From an uncultured Anaerosacchariphilus sp. (lineage in GTDB: Bacteria > Bacillota > Clostridia > Lachnospirales > Lachnospiraceae): 6,911 bases of DNA. The notes beneath the pieces were generated by a model. It was given only the letters and a program-made list of their open reading frames with translations. It was not told where the DNA came from and did no database searches. A program made the position numbers and the translations under genes. Within the stretch, counting starts at the first letter, position 1, and each line of letters starts with the position of its first letter. The stretch is taken from positions 1-6,911 of the forward strand of contig CAKRTY010000084.1 in the NCBI GenBank assembly GCA_934402125.1. Reading direction: 5' to 3'. Below are positions 1 to 6,911 of this stretch, one piece after another.

Positions 1-1563
1 CAGCGGGTGAGGCCGGTTCGGTCTGGATTTCAGCTCCGGGTGGGCCTGCGTTGCCAGGAAGAACGGGTGATCCGGAAGCTCTATCATTTCCACAATTCTT
101 CCATCCGGAGAGATACCGGACAGGGTCATACCGGACTGACGGAGGATCTCCCGGTAATCATTATTCACCTCATACCGGTGACGGTGCCGCTCCTGAATCG
201 TCTCCTCGCCATACAACTCATAAGCCTTTGTATCCTTTTCCAGGATACAGGGATAAGAGCCCAGCCGCAGTGTACCGCCGATATCCTCCACGCCGTCCTG
301 ATCCGGCATCAGATGGATCATGGGGTGGCTGGTGTCCGGATCCAGCTCTGCGCTGTGAGCATCGTCGTAGCCGATCACATGACGGGCAAATTCTACGATA
401 GCCATCTGCATACCCAGGCACAGACCCAGGAAGGGGATTTTGTGCTCACGGGCATAACGGATCGCGCTGATTTTGCCCTCGATACCGCGGTCACCGAAGC
501 CGCCCGGTACCAGAATACCGTCCACATCGGACAGATATTCCGCTGCGTTGGCGTCGTTCACCAGTTCAGAATCTACCCATTTCAGATCTACCACAGAGTG
601 GCTGGCGATACCGCCATGCTTCAGGGCTTCCACTACGCTGATATAAGCGTCATGGAGCTGGATATATTTTCCGACAATGGCAATGCGGACCTTGGAGGTG
701 GGATGGCGGAGAGCGTCGACCATGGCAGTCCAGTCGTTGAGATCCGGCTCCGGACAGTCAAGGTGCAGACATTCGCAGGCCACCTGGGCCAGATGCTCCT
801 TTTCCATAGCCAGCGGAGCCTCATAGAGATATTCCACATCCAGGTTCTGGAGCACGTGAGAACTGGGCACATTACAGAACAGGGCGATCTTATCCTTCAG
901 ATGGGTGTCCAGTGGATGCTCGCTCCGGCAGACGATGATATCCGGCCAGATTCCCATGCCCTGCAGATCCTTTACAGAGGCCTGGGTCGGTTTCGTCTTC
1001 AGCTCACCGGAAGCCTTGATATAGGGAATCAGGGTAACGTGGATCAAAATGGCGTTCTCATGTCCCACATCATGCTGGAACTGGCGGATGGCCTCCAGAA
1101 AGGGCTGGCTTTCAATGTCGCCGACAGTACCGCCCACCTCGATGATGGCAATATGCGTTTCGTTTTCATTGTAATTACGATAAAAACGGCTCTTGATTTC
1201 ATTGGTAATATGGGGGATAACCTGGACCGTACCGCCGCCGTAATCGCCCCGGCGTTCCTTGTGCAGAACAGACCAGTAGATTTTTCCTGTGGTAACGTTG
1301 GAATTTTTTGTCAGAGATTCATCGATAAAGCGTTCGTAGTGACCCAGATCCAGATCCGTTTCTGCGCCGTCGTCGGTGACGAAAACTTCGCCGTGCTGAA
1401 CAGGGTTCATAGTGCCCGGGTCAATGTTGATATAGGGGTCAAACTTCTGCATGGTCACCTTGTATCCTCTGGCTTTCAGAAGACGGCCCAGAGAAGCTGC
1501 TGTGATTCCTTTTCCGAGACCGGAGACTACTCCGCCGGTGACAAAGACGTATTTAACAGGCAT
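1..1563 (-). CDS. pyrG: CTP synthase (glutamine-hydrolysing), C-terminus cut by window edge
   Basis: Makes CTP from UTP, ATP and glutamine-derived ammonia, the last step of de novo pyrimidine nucleotide synthesis, in the cytoplasm. Reading the minus strand from ATG at 1563-1561 gives 521 uninterrupted codons to the window edge; the family is about 530-545 residues, so only a short tail is missing. The N-terminal synthetase domain (about 1-270) has the P-loop-like [10 protein letters not shown] (10-19, K18), Mg ligands D72 and E142, and KTKPTQ (189-194). The C-terminal class I glutamine amidotransferase domain (about 292 on) has PGGFGDRG, the nucleophile in GLCLGMQ (C382) and HPE (H508, E510), completing the Cys-His-Glu triad. 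The start is fixed by an AAGGAGGA ribosome binding site (1571-1578) 7 nt upstream and by the family-typical N-terminus [11 protein letters not shown]. It is divergent from ftsH. One small oddity is alanine at 195, where E. coli and B. subtilis have histidine after KTKPTQ. All catalytic residues are present, so it should be active. The identification is secure. Confidence 0.98.
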   Translation of the reverse strand, partial: MPVKYVFVTGGVVSGLGKGITAASLGRLLKARGYKVTMQKFDPYINIDPGTMNPVQHGEVFVTDDGAETDLDLGHYERFIDESLTKNSNVTTGKIYWSVLHKERRGDYGGGTVQVIPHITNEIKSRFYRNYNENETHIAIIEVGGTVGDIESQPFLEAIRQFQHDVGHENAILIHVTLIPYIKASGELKTKPTQASVKDLQGMGIWPDIIVCRSEHPLDTHLKDKIALFCNVPSSHVLQNLDVEYLYEAPLAMEKEHLAQVACECLHLDCPEPDLNDWTAMVDALRHPTSKVRIAIVGKYIQLHDAYISVVEALKHGGIASHSVVDLKWVDSELVNDANAAEYLSDVDGILVPGGFGDRGIEGKISAIRYAREHKIPFLGLCLGMQMAIVEFARHVIGYDDAHSAELDPDTSHPMIHLMPDQDGVEDIGGTLRLGSYPCILEKDTKAYELYGEETIQERHRHRYEVNNDYREILRQSGMTLSGISPDGRIVEMIELPDHPFFLATQAHPELKSRPNRPHPL

Positions 1564-1616
1564 GTACGTTTCCTCCTTATTTAATAGCGGGATAATAGGT
1601 AAAAAATAACTGAATT

Positions 1617-1645
1617 ATTATACTACTGCGAAGCAGGAAAATCCA
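1617..1645 (-). promoter_or_regulatory. Candidate sigma-A-type promoter for pyrG
   Basis: On the minus strand a perfect TATAAT (1622-1617) lies 17 nt downstream of TGGATT (1645-1640), which matches TTGACA at only three of six positions. The predicted start would be near G1610, giving a leader of about 47 nt before the pyrG ATG. A competing candidate is a second minus-strand TATAAT at 1717-1712 with TTCCCC (1740-1735) 17 nt upstream. Both have weak -35 boxes, so which one drives pyrG is open. Confidence 0.4.
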
Positions 1646-1690
1646 GAAAAATACACCGAAAAATTTAGGGAAATTTCAGATTTTTCCATA

Positions 1691-1719
1691 TTGCTTTATC
1701 CTTTTCCGGACATTATAAT
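1691..1719 (+). promoter_or_regulatory. Sigma-A-type promoter for ftsH
   Basis: TTGCTT (1691-1696), four of six matches to TTGACA, is followed after exactly 17 nt by a perfect TATAAT (1714-1719). Transcription should start near 1726, leaving a leader of about 57 nt. The -10 box sits in the 8-nt palindrome ATTATAAT (1712-1719), so it also reads as a -10 on the minus strand. No CIRCE element and no CtsR-type heptad repeat is visible, so nothing indicates class I or class III heat-shock control. Confidence 0.7.
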
Positions 1720-1755
1720 AGAAGTGTTATGGTTGGGGAATTTTCTGTAATTTCC

Positions 1756-1767
1756 ATGCTATAGCAT
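1756..1767. repeat. 12-nt perfect palindrome in the ftsH leader
   Basis: ATGCTATAGCAT is its own reverse complement and ends 3 nt before the ftsH AGGAGG box (1771-1776). It lies about 30-42 nt after the predicted start site. It could be an operator half-site pair or a small AUGC/GCAU stem next to the ribosome binding site. It matches no regulator site that I know, and a 12-nt palindrome in AT-rich DNA can arise by chance. Confidence 0.5.
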
Positions 1768-1782
1768 ACAAGGAGGAGAAAT

Positions 1783-3759
1783 ATGGAAGAACATAACAAA
1801 AATTCCAACCGCCCCTCCGGAGGCGGAGATAACAATAAGAATCCGAAGAACCGTCAGAGTATTCTGATGTTTCTGATCATTGCCATGGTAGCGATCCTGT
1901 TCTGGAATTATATCGGAAGCATGGGCAGCACCAGCAATACCATTACCTACAATGAATTTGTACAGATGCTGGACGAGGGCAAGGTAAAGGAGGTTGAGAT
2001 CACCTCCAGCAGCCTGAAGATCACAGCGAAGGAAAAGGACGCGCTGGGAAGGGAACAGACCTACACCACCGGAATTGTGCCGGATTACCAGCTGCAGGAG
2101 CGTCTGGAAAAAGCAGGCGTCGAATATTCCTCTCCCATTGAGGATATGAAGGCTGTAATTCTGTCCGCGGTGATTAATATTATTCTGCCGATCGTACTGC
2201 TCTGGGGAGCTTTCGCTCTGATTATGCGCCGGATGGGCGGCGGTGGCGGCATGATGGGTATGAATGTGGGCAAGAGCAAGGCCAAGGTTTACATTGAAAA
2301 GGAGACCGGCGTCACCTTTAAGGATGTGGCCGGAGAAGAGGAAGCCAAGGAGTCGCTTCAGGAAGTAGTGGATTTTCTCCACAATCCGGGCAAATATGCC
2401 CAGATCGGAGCGAAGCTGCCCAAGGGCGCCCTGCTGGTGGGCCCGCCGGGAACTGGAAAAACTCTGCTTGCCAAGGCTGTGGCAGGAGAGGCGCACGTAC
2501 CGTTCTTCTCCCTGTCCGGATCGGATTTTGTGGAAATGTTCGTAGGCGTGGGCGCGTCCCGTGTGCGGGATCTGTTCCAGGAAGCCAAAAAGCATTCCCC
2601 CTGTATTATCTTCATCGATGAGATAGACGCCATCGGAAAAAGCCGTGATTCCCGTATGGGAGGCAATGACGAGCGTGAGCAGACCCTGAATCAGCTGCTG
2701 GCAGAGATGGACGGCTTTGACAGCCATACCGCCTGCCTGGTGTTGGGAGCAACCAACCGTCCGGAGGTTCTGGATCCTGCGCTTTTGCGTCCCGGCCGGT
2801 TTGACCGCCGGGTTATCGTAGATCGTCCGGATCTGAAGGGCCGTGTCGATATCCTGAAGGTTCATTCCAAGAACGTCAAAATGGACGAAACGGTGGATCT
2901 GGACGCCATCGCCCTGGCTACCAGCGGAGCCGTGGGCTCCGATCTGGCCAACATGATCAACGAGGCGGCGATCCTGGCAGTCAAGAACGGACGCAAGGCC
3001 GTATCCCAGAAGGATCTCTTTGAATCAGTAGAAGTGGTTCTGGTGGGAAAAGAAAAGAAAGACCGTATCATGAGCAAGGAGGAGCGTCGTATCGTATCCT
3101 ATCACGAGGTAGGACACGCCCTGGTAAGCGCCCTGCAGAAGGATGCGGAGCCGGTTCAGAAAATCACCATCGTACCCCGTACCATGGGAGCGTTGGGTTA
3201 TGTGATGCAGGTACCGGAGGAAGAAAAATACCTGAATACGAAGAAAGAAATTGACGCCATGCTGATAGGCCTTCTGGCAGGCCGGGCTGCAGAGGAAATC
3301 GTCTTTGACACCGTTACCACGGGAGCGGCCAACGATATTGAGAAGGCCACCCGTCTGGCCCGGGCCATGGTTACCCAGTATGGTATGTCCGAGAAATTCG
3401 GTCTGATGGGACTGGAGGTTCAGGAAAATGAATACCTGAACGGCCGTACCGTCATGAACTGCGGCGACGCCACAGCGGCCGAAGTGGATACAGAGGTCAT
3501 GAAGATTCTGAAGAACTCCTACGAGGAGGCAAAGCGTCTTCTCTCCGAAAACCGGGAAGCGATGGATAAAATTGCCGACTTCCTGATTGAGAAAGAGACC
3601 ATCACTGGTAAAGAATTCATGCAGATCTTCCGGGAAGTCAAAGGTCTTCCGGACCCGGATCAACCGGCGGAGGAGCCGCAGGATCCGACCGCGTCCCCGA
3701 TAACTTCCGATGCTGCCGGTGTCCCGACGTCCACACCGAACAACGAACCAGAAGCATAA
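1783..3759 (+). CDS. ftsH: ATP-dependent zinc metalloprotease FtsH
   Basis: A membrane-anchored hexameric AAA+ protease that extracts and degrades misfolded or short-lived membrane and cytosolic proteins. The 658 residues are full length for the family. In order: a short polar N-terminus; transmembrane helix 1 (about 27-45); an extracytoplasmic domain (about 46-123); transmembrane helix 2 (about 124-147); a glycine-rich linker (152-156); the AAA+ domain with Walker A GPPGTGKT (220-227), pore loop MFVG (252-255), Walker B IIFIDE (275-280) and arginine fingers in RPGRFD (336-341); then the M41 peptidase domain with HEVGH (441-445, zinc ligands H441 and H445, catalytic E442) and the third ligand D518 in [14 protein letters not shown] is a mild variant of the common HEAGH. 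The last 35 residues (624-658) are rich in Pro, Glu, Asp, Ser and Thr and look disordered. AGGAGG (1771-1776) lies 6 nt before the ATG. The gene has its own promoter and is divergent from pyrG. The identification is secure. Confidence 0.98.
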   Translation: MEEHNKNSNRPSGGGDNNKNPKNRQSILMFLIIAMVAILFWNYIGSMGSTSNTITYNEFVQMLDEGKVKEVEITSSSLKITAKEKDALGREQTYTTGIVPDYQLQERLEKAGVEYSSPIEDMKAVILSAVINIILPIVLLWGAFALIMRRMGGGGGMMGMNVGKSKAKVYIEKETGVTFKDVAGEEEAKESLQEVVDFLHNPGKYAQIGAKLPKGALLVGPPGTGKTLLAKAVAGEAHVPFFSLSGSDFVEMFVGVGASRVRDLFQEAKKHSPCIIFIDEIDAIGKSRDSRMGGNDEREQTLNQLLAEMDGFDSHTACLVLGATNRPEVLDPALLRPGRFDRRVIVDRPDLKGRVDILKVHSKNVKMDETVDLDAIALATSGAVGSDLANMINEAAILAVKNGRKAVSQKDLFESVEVVLVGKEKKDRIMSKEERRIVSYHEVGHALVSALQKDAEPVQKITIVPRTMGALGYVMQVPEEEKYLNTKKEIDAMLIGLLAGRAAEEIVFDTVTTGAANDIEKATRLARAMVTQYGMSEKFGLMGLEVQENEYLNGRTVMNCGDATAAEVDTEVMKILKNSYEEAKRLLSENREAMDKIADFLIEKETITGKEFMQIFREVKGLPDPDQPAEEPQDPTASPITSDAAGVPTSTPNNEPEA

Positions 3760-3775
3760 CGTAACACCTTTCGAA

Positions 3776-3859
3776 GACAGGCCTGCGCGGAAAAATACAT
3801 TTCCTAAGGAGCCCCTAGGTCGGGGCGACGGGGAAAAGTATTTTTCTGCGCAGGCCGTC
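3776..3859. repeat. 84-nt imperfect inverted repeat (large hairpin) between ftsH and uvrC
   Basis: The arms pair as follows: GAC 3776-3778 with GTC 3857-3859 (A3779 bulged), GGCCTGCGC 3780-3788 with GCGCAGGCC 3848-3856, a G-U pair 3789/3847, G-C 3790/3846, AAAAATAC 3791-3798 with GTATTTTT 3838-3845, one mismatch, TTTCC 3800-3804 with GGGAA 3832-3836, and an inner GCCCC 3811-3815 with GGGGC 3822-3826 around a 6-nt loop. That makes more than 30 pairs. Function is uncertain. An inner stem (3800-3836) flanked by A5 upstream and T5 at 3841-3845 resembles a bidirectional intrinsic terminator. However, the outer GC-rich stem is followed by no T-run on either strand, which suits a dispersed palindromic element or an RNA processing site better. 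The uvrC ribosome binding site lies outside the hairpin. The structure is certain; the role is not. Confidence 0.85.
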
Positions 3860-3879
3860 CGTATAAAAGGAGCCATCCC

Positions 3880-5739
3880 ATGCAATTCAACATCGAAGAA
3901 GAATTAAAAAAGCTCCCCTCCAAACCGGGCGTCTATCTCATGCACGACGAGACCGACGCAATCATTTACGTGGGAAAAGCCATTTCCCTGAAAAACCGGG
4001 TGCGTCAGTATTTTCAGAGCAGCCGGAACAAGGGACCGAAGATTGAGCAGATGGTTACGCACATTGCCCGCTTTGAATACATCATTACCGATTCAGAGCT
4101 GGAAGCCCTGGTTCTGGAGTGTAATCTGATCAAGGAGCACCGTCCCAAATATAACACCATGCTCATGGATGACAAGACCTATCCTTACATTAAGGTAACG
4201 ACCAATGAGCCTTACCCCCGGGTTCTGTTTTCCAGAATGCTTAAAAAGGACAAGGCCAGATACTACGGGCCTTATACCAGCGCCGGAGCAGTCAAGGACA
4301 CCATAGAGCTTATCCATAAGCTCTATAAGATCCGCACCTGTCACCGGGTTCTGCCCCGGGATATAGGAAAAGACCGTCCCTGCCTGAATTATCATATTCA
4401 CCAGTGCGACGCTCCCTGCCAGGGTTACATTTCACAGGAAGAATATGGAAAAAGCATAGCCCGGGTGCTGGATTTCCTGAATGGAAATTATGCCCCGCTT
4501 TTAAAGGAGCTGGAGGAAAAGATGACAGCGGCTTCCGACGCCATGGAGTTCGAAAAGGCCATCGAGTACCGGGAGCTTTTAAACAGTGTGAAACAGATTG
4601 CCCAGAAGCAGAAAATCACCAACAGCGACATGGAGGACAAGGACATTATCGCCCTGTCCTGCGACGGCTGGGACGCGGGGGTGCAGGTCTTTTTTATCCG
4701 GGACGGCCGTCTCATCGGCCGGGATCATTTTTATTTGAAGACCTATGAGGGAGAGCCGAAGGCTGCCATTCTGGGAAGCTTTATCAAGCAGTTTTACGCC
4801 GGCACACCCTACATTCCCCGGGAGCTGATGCTGGAATGTGAGGTCGAGGATCAGGAGCTTATCGAGCAGTGGCTGACAGCCCGCAAGGGCCACCGGGTCT
4901 ATCTGAGGGTGCCCAAGATCGGAGAAAAGGAGAAGCTGGTGGAGCTGGCGAAGAAAAACGCCAGTCTGGTTTTAAGCCAGGATCGGGAGCGGATCAAGCG
5001 GGAAGAGGGACGGACCATAGGCGCCATGAAAGAGATTGCGGATATTCTGGGACTTCCCGGGATTCACCGTATCGAGGCCTTCGATATCTCCAATACCAAC
5101 GGCTTCGAATCGGTAGGCTCCATGATTGTCTACGATCATGGGAAGCCCAAACGCAGTGATTACCGCAAGTTTAAAATCCGTACCGTGAAGGGGCCGGACG
5201 ATTATGCCAGCATGCGGGAGGTGCTGACCCGCCGGTTTACCCACGGACTGGAGGAAAGCCGGGAGCTGAAGGAGAAGGAAATGCCGGAGGAGGTAGGAAG
5301 CTTTACCCGGTTTCCGGATTTGCTGATGATGGACGGCGGCCGGGGGCAGGTCAATATTGCCCTGCAGGTGCTGGAGGAGCTGGGCCTCAACATCCCGGTC
5401 TGCGGTATGGTCAAGGACGACAATCACCGTACCCGCGGTCTCTATTACCATAATACCGAGCTGCCCATCGAACGCAATTCAGAGGGCTTCCGCCTGATTA
5501 CCCGGATCCAGGACGAGGCGCACCGTTTCGCCATTGAGTACCACCGTTCCCGGCGAAGCAAGGAGCAGGTACATTCCGTGCTGGACGATATCGAAGGGAT
5601 CGGTCCGGCCAGAAGAAAGGCTTTGCTGCGCCATTTCCAGTCATTGGAGGCTATCCGGGAAGCAGAGGTGGAGACACTGGCAGCCGTACCTTCCATGAAT
5701 CGGGCGGCCGCGGAGAAAGTATGGAAATTTTTCCATTGA
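3880..5739 (+). CDS. uvrC: Excinuclease ABC subunit C (UvrC)
   Basis: The dual-incision nuclease of nucleotide excision repair. It is recruited by UvrB at a lesion and cuts 3' then 5' of the damage. The 619 residues are normal length. The N-terminal GIY-YIG nuclease has GVYLM (17-21) and IYVGKA (29-34), with the family active-site set Y19, Y30, K33, R40, Y44, E80 and N92. Four cysteines (C154, C168, C176, C180) match the spacing of the iron-sulfur cluster cysteines described for UvrC. The UVR domain (about 207-242), which binds UvrB, follows. The RNase H-like C-terminal nuclease carries D402 in EAFDISN, the DDYASMR segment (440-446), D485 in MMDGGRGQ and H548 in DEAHRF. Tandem helix-hairpin-helix motifs (about 567-619, IEGIGPARR and AAVPSMNR) bind DNA. 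AAAGGAG (3866-3872) stands 7 nt before the ATG. It follows ftsH after 120 nt with no convincing promoter of its own, so it may depend on read-through past the hairpin. Both nuclease centres look intact. Confidence 0.98.
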   Translation: MQFNIEEELKKLPSKPGVYLMHDETDAIIYVGKAISLKNRVRQYFQSSRNKGPKIEQMVTHIARFEYIITDSELEALVLECNLIKEHRPKYNTMLMDDKTYPYIKVTTNEPYPRVLFSRMLKKDKARYYGPYTSAGAVKDTIELIHKLYKIRTCHRVLPRDIGKDRPCLNYHIHQCDAPCQGYISQEEYGKSIARVLDFLNGNYAPLLKELEEKMTAASDAMEFEKAIEYRELLNSVKQIAQKQKITNSDMEDKDIIALSCDGWDAGVQVFFIRDGRLIGRDHFYLKTYEGEPKAAILGSFIKQFYAGTPYIPRELMLECEVEDQELIEQWLTARKGHRVYLRVPKIGEKEKLVELAKKNASLVLSQDRERIKREEGRTIGAMKEIADILGLPGIHRIEAFDISNTNGFESVGSMIVYDHGKPKRSDYRKFKIRTVKGPDDYASMREVLTRRFTHGLEESRELKEKEMPEEVGSFTRFPDLLMMDGGRGQVNIALQVLEELGLNIPVCGMVKDDNHRTRGLYYHNTELPIERNSEGFRLITRIQDEAHRFAIEYHRSRRSKEQVHSVLDDIEGIGPARRKALLRHFQSLEAIREAEVETLAAVPSMNRAAAEKVWKFFH

Positions 5740-5742
5740 TCC

Positions 5743-5772
5743 TTGTACCGCTCTCAGGCAGTATGGTAAAAT
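5743..5772 (+). promoter_or_regulatory. Extended -10 promoter for hprK (and the sugar kinase gene)
   Basis: TAAAAT (5767-5772) is preceded by TG at 5764-5765, forming the TGnTAAAAT extended -10 pattern. A weak TTGTAC (5743-5748) lies 18 nt upstream. The start should fall near 5779, giving a leader of about 90 nt before hprK. It begins only a few bases after the uvrC stop, which suggests that hprK is transcribed independently of uvrC. No clear cre (CcpA) site is visible around it. Confidence 0.6.
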
Positions 5773-5781
5773 AGAAACAAG

Positions 5782-5824
5782 GTCTGCGATACCGGATTCA
5801 AGCGGGAATGCAGGAAACGCAGAC
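5782..5824 (+). repeat. Inverted repeat in the hprK leader
   Basis: GTCTGCG (5782-5788) is the exact reverse complement of CGCAGAC (5818-5824). The 29-nt loop between them can hold a further 4-bp stem, ATTC 5796-5799 with GAAT 5806-5809. It begins within a few bases of the predicted transcript start and is followed by no T-run, so it is not an intrinsic terminator. It may be a 5' stabilising stem or chance pairing. Confidence 0.45.
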
Positions 5825-5870
5825 AGTCGGAATTGATAAAAAGGGAAAATAAGGAAGCGAGGAAACAAAA

Positions 5871-6806
5871 ATGGGAAGTGTACAGACCGTAGACATGACG
5901 CTTATGGTGGAAAAACTGAATCTGAAGAATCTGACGCCGGAGATTGATCTGACAGGGAGGAAACTGGCGTCTCCGGAGATTAACCGTCCGGCTATCCAGC
6001 TGTCCGGCTATTTCGCGCATTTCGCCACAGAGCGTGTGCAGATTCTGGGATATGTGGAATATACGTATCTGCAGAGCAGAACTGATGAGGAAAAGAAGCC
6101 TATCTACGAGAAGTTCTTTTCCAGCAATATCCCCTGTGTGATCTATACTTCCCGTACAGAGCCGGAGCCCTATGCCCTGGAGATGGCTAATCAATACGGC
6201 GTTCCGGTCTTTTATTCCGATAAGAAGACGTCCAACTTTATGGCTGCCATCATCGGCTGGCTGAATGTGCAGCTGGCTCCCCGTATCTCGATCCATGGCG
6301 TACTGGTCGACGTATACGGCGAGGGCGTCCTGATTATGGGCGAGAGCGGAATCGGTAAGAGCGAGGCGGCCCTGGAGCTGATTAAGCGGGGACACCGGTT
6401 GGTAACCGACGACGTGGTGGAGATTCACAAGGTCAGCGACGATACCCTGGTGGGCCGTTCCCCGGAGATCACCAAGCATTTTATCGAGCTGCGCGGTATC
6501 GGAATCGTGGACGTAAAGACCCTGTTCGGAGTGGAGTGTGTCAAGGAAACCCAGACCATCGATATGGTAATCAAGCTGGAGGACTGGGATAAGGACAAGG
6601 AGTACGATCGTCTGGGAATGACAGAGGAGTATACCGAATTCCTGGGCAATAAGGTAGTCTGCCATTCTCTGCCCATCCGTCCGGGCCGGAACCTGGCGAT
6701 TATCGTAGAGACGGCCGCTGTCAATAACAGACAGAAGAAGATGGGCTACAACGCAGCCCAGGAGCTGTACCGTCGCGTACAGGAGAGCATGGCAAGAAAG
6801 AACTAA
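5871..6806 (+). CDS. hprK: HPr kinase/phosphorylase
   Basis: Phosphorylates HPr (and Crh where present) on Ser46 with ATP or pyrophosphate when glycolytic intermediates are high, and removes the phosphate when phosphate is high. P-Ser-HPr is the CcpA co-repressor for carbon catabolite control in Gram-positives. The 311 residues match the family length. The N-terminal half (about 1-130) is the less conserved HprK N domain. The C-terminal catalytic domain has H142 in SIHGVLVDVYGEG, the P-loop GESGIGKS (157-164), the acidic pair D180-D181 in TDDVVEIH, the family signature ELRGIGIVDVKTLFG (206-220), and PIRPGRN near the C-terminus. The start at 5871 fits the family's N-terminal length; a modest GAGGA (5859-5863) lies 7 nt upstream, weaker than the sites of ftsH and pyrG. 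It has its own likely promoter at 5743-5772 and is followed after 22 nt by a ROK kinase gene, probably on the same transcript. All known functional motifs are present. Confidence 0.97.
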   Translation: MGSVQTVDMTLMVEKLNLKNLTPEIDLTGRKLASPEINRPAIQLSGYFAHFATERVQILGYVEYTYLQSRTDEEKKPIYEKFFSSNIPCVIYTSRTEPEPYALEMANQYGVPVFYSDKKTSNFMAAIIGWLNVQLAPRISIHGVLVDVYGEGVLIMGESGIGKSEAALELIKRGHRLVTDDVVEIHKVSDDTLVGRSPEITKHFIELRGIGIVDVKTLFGVECVKETQTIDMVIKLEDWDKDKEYDRLGMTEEYTEFLGNKVVCHSLPIRPGRNLAIIVETAAVNNRQKKMGYNAAQELYRRVQESMARKN

Positions 6807-6828
6807 AAAGATGATGGGGGATAAGAGT

Positions 6829-6911
6829 ATGAAGAAATATTGTTTTGGAGCCGATATCGGCGGAACAACCATGAAGCTGGGACTTTTTGATTCAGACGGT
6901 ATCGTGCTGGA
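6829..6911 (+). CDS. ROK-family sugar kinase, probably glucokinase (N-terminus only)
   Basis: Only 27 codons lie in the window before the right edge. The protein begins MKKYCFGADIGGTTMKLGLF. DIGGTT at residues 9-14 is the N-terminal phosphate-1 (ATP-binding) motif of ROK/ASKHA sugar kinases, and its spacing from the start is that of ROK glucokinases (glcK type), which make glucose-6-phosphate. The same motif also occurs in ROK fructokinases, N-acetylmannosamine kinases and allose kinases, so the substrate cannot be fixed from this fragment. Two in-frame ATGs at 6811 and 6814 could also serve. I chose 6829 because GGGGGA (6816-6821) lies 7 nt before it and because the extra residues would be unusual ahead of the first beta strand. 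Its position 22 nt after hprK supports co-transcription and a role in sugar catabolism. Confidence 0.85.
   Translation, partial: MKKYCFGADIGGTTMKLGLFDSDGIVL

Noticed and set aside
7..1584. A long open frame of 525 codons on the plus strand opposite pyrG
   Set aside because: It is exactly antisense to a clear CTP synthase, lacks recognisable domains, has no ribosome binding site at its start, and is explained by the codon bias of pyrG on the other strand.
1564..1782. A pyrG attenuator like that of B. subtilis (transcript starting with a G-run, then a leader terminator)
   Set aside because: Neither candidate minus-strand start begins with a GGG run, and no GC-rich stem followed by a T-run occurs in the leader. 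The short CTGC/GCAG stem at 1626-1636 has only 4 pairs.
1759..2865. A 368-codon open frame on the minus strand inside ftsH
   Set aside because: It overlaps the conserved FtsH AAA+ region codon for codon in antisense and shows no family features. It is a shadow of ftsH.
3862..3867. TATAAA as the -10 box of a uvrC promoter
   Set aside because: It overlaps the uvrC ribosome binding site (3866-3872), would start transcription after that site, and has no -35 box at a suitable distance.
3025..3885. A 286-codon minus-strand open frame across the end of ftsH and the hairpin
   Set aside because: The protein has no recognisable motif, and most of its length is antisense to the FtsH peptidase domain.
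5740..5870. An intrinsic terminator after uvrC
   Set aside because: The only stem in the gap (5782-5824) is not followed by a T-run and lies downstream of the hprK promoter.
5754..6872. A 372-codon minus-strand open frame opposite hprK
   Set aside because: It is antisense to a fully conserved HprK, with low-complexity leucine- and histidine-rich translation typical of a shadow frame.

Overview
The window is a piece of bacterial chromosome. It is most likely from an anaerobic Firmicute of class Clostridia, and probably from the family Lachnospiraceae. The reasons are an HPr kinase/phosphorylase with the Gram-positive signature, strong AGGAGG ribosome binding sites, a FtsH of the clostridial type (HEVGH active site, [10 protein letters not shown] segment), and the gene order ftsH-uvrC-hprK-ROK glucokinase. 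The family assignment is an inference from protein style and synteny, not from a search. All genes look like core housekeeping genes. I see no phage, insertion sequence, CRISPR array, tRNA or rRNA.

Layout. Positions 1-1563 on the minus strand hold most of pyrG (CTP synthase), which runs off the left edge a few residues before its C-terminus. Positions 1564-1782 are a divergent intergenic region. It holds a good forward promoter for ftsH, one or two weaker reverse promoter candidates for pyrG, and a 12-nt palindrome just before the ftsH ribosome binding site. Then, all on the plus strand, come ftsH (1783-3759, membrane AAA+ zinc protease), a 120-nt gap filled mostly by a large hairpin-forming inverted repeat (3776-3859), uvrC (3880-5739, nucleotide excision repair endonuclease), a 131-nt gap with an extended -10 promoter and a small stem (5740-5870), hprK (5871-6806, master kinase/phosphorylase of carbon catabolite control), and, 22 nt later, the start of a ROK-family sugar kinase (from 6829), cut by the right edge.

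How the genes fit together. hprK and the glucokinase-like gene probably form one transcript and share a carbon-metabolism theme: HprK senses glycolytic state through HPr Ser46, and the ROK kinase would make glucose-6-phosphate, if it is a glucokinase. pyrG, ftsH and uvrC serve unrelated functions (nucleotide synthesis, membrane protein quality control, DNA repair) and are neighbours rather than partners. The least explained element is the inverted repeat between ftsH and uvrC, which could be a bidirectional terminator, an RNA processing site or a copy of a dispersed palindromic repeat. I found no convincing previously undescribed system here.
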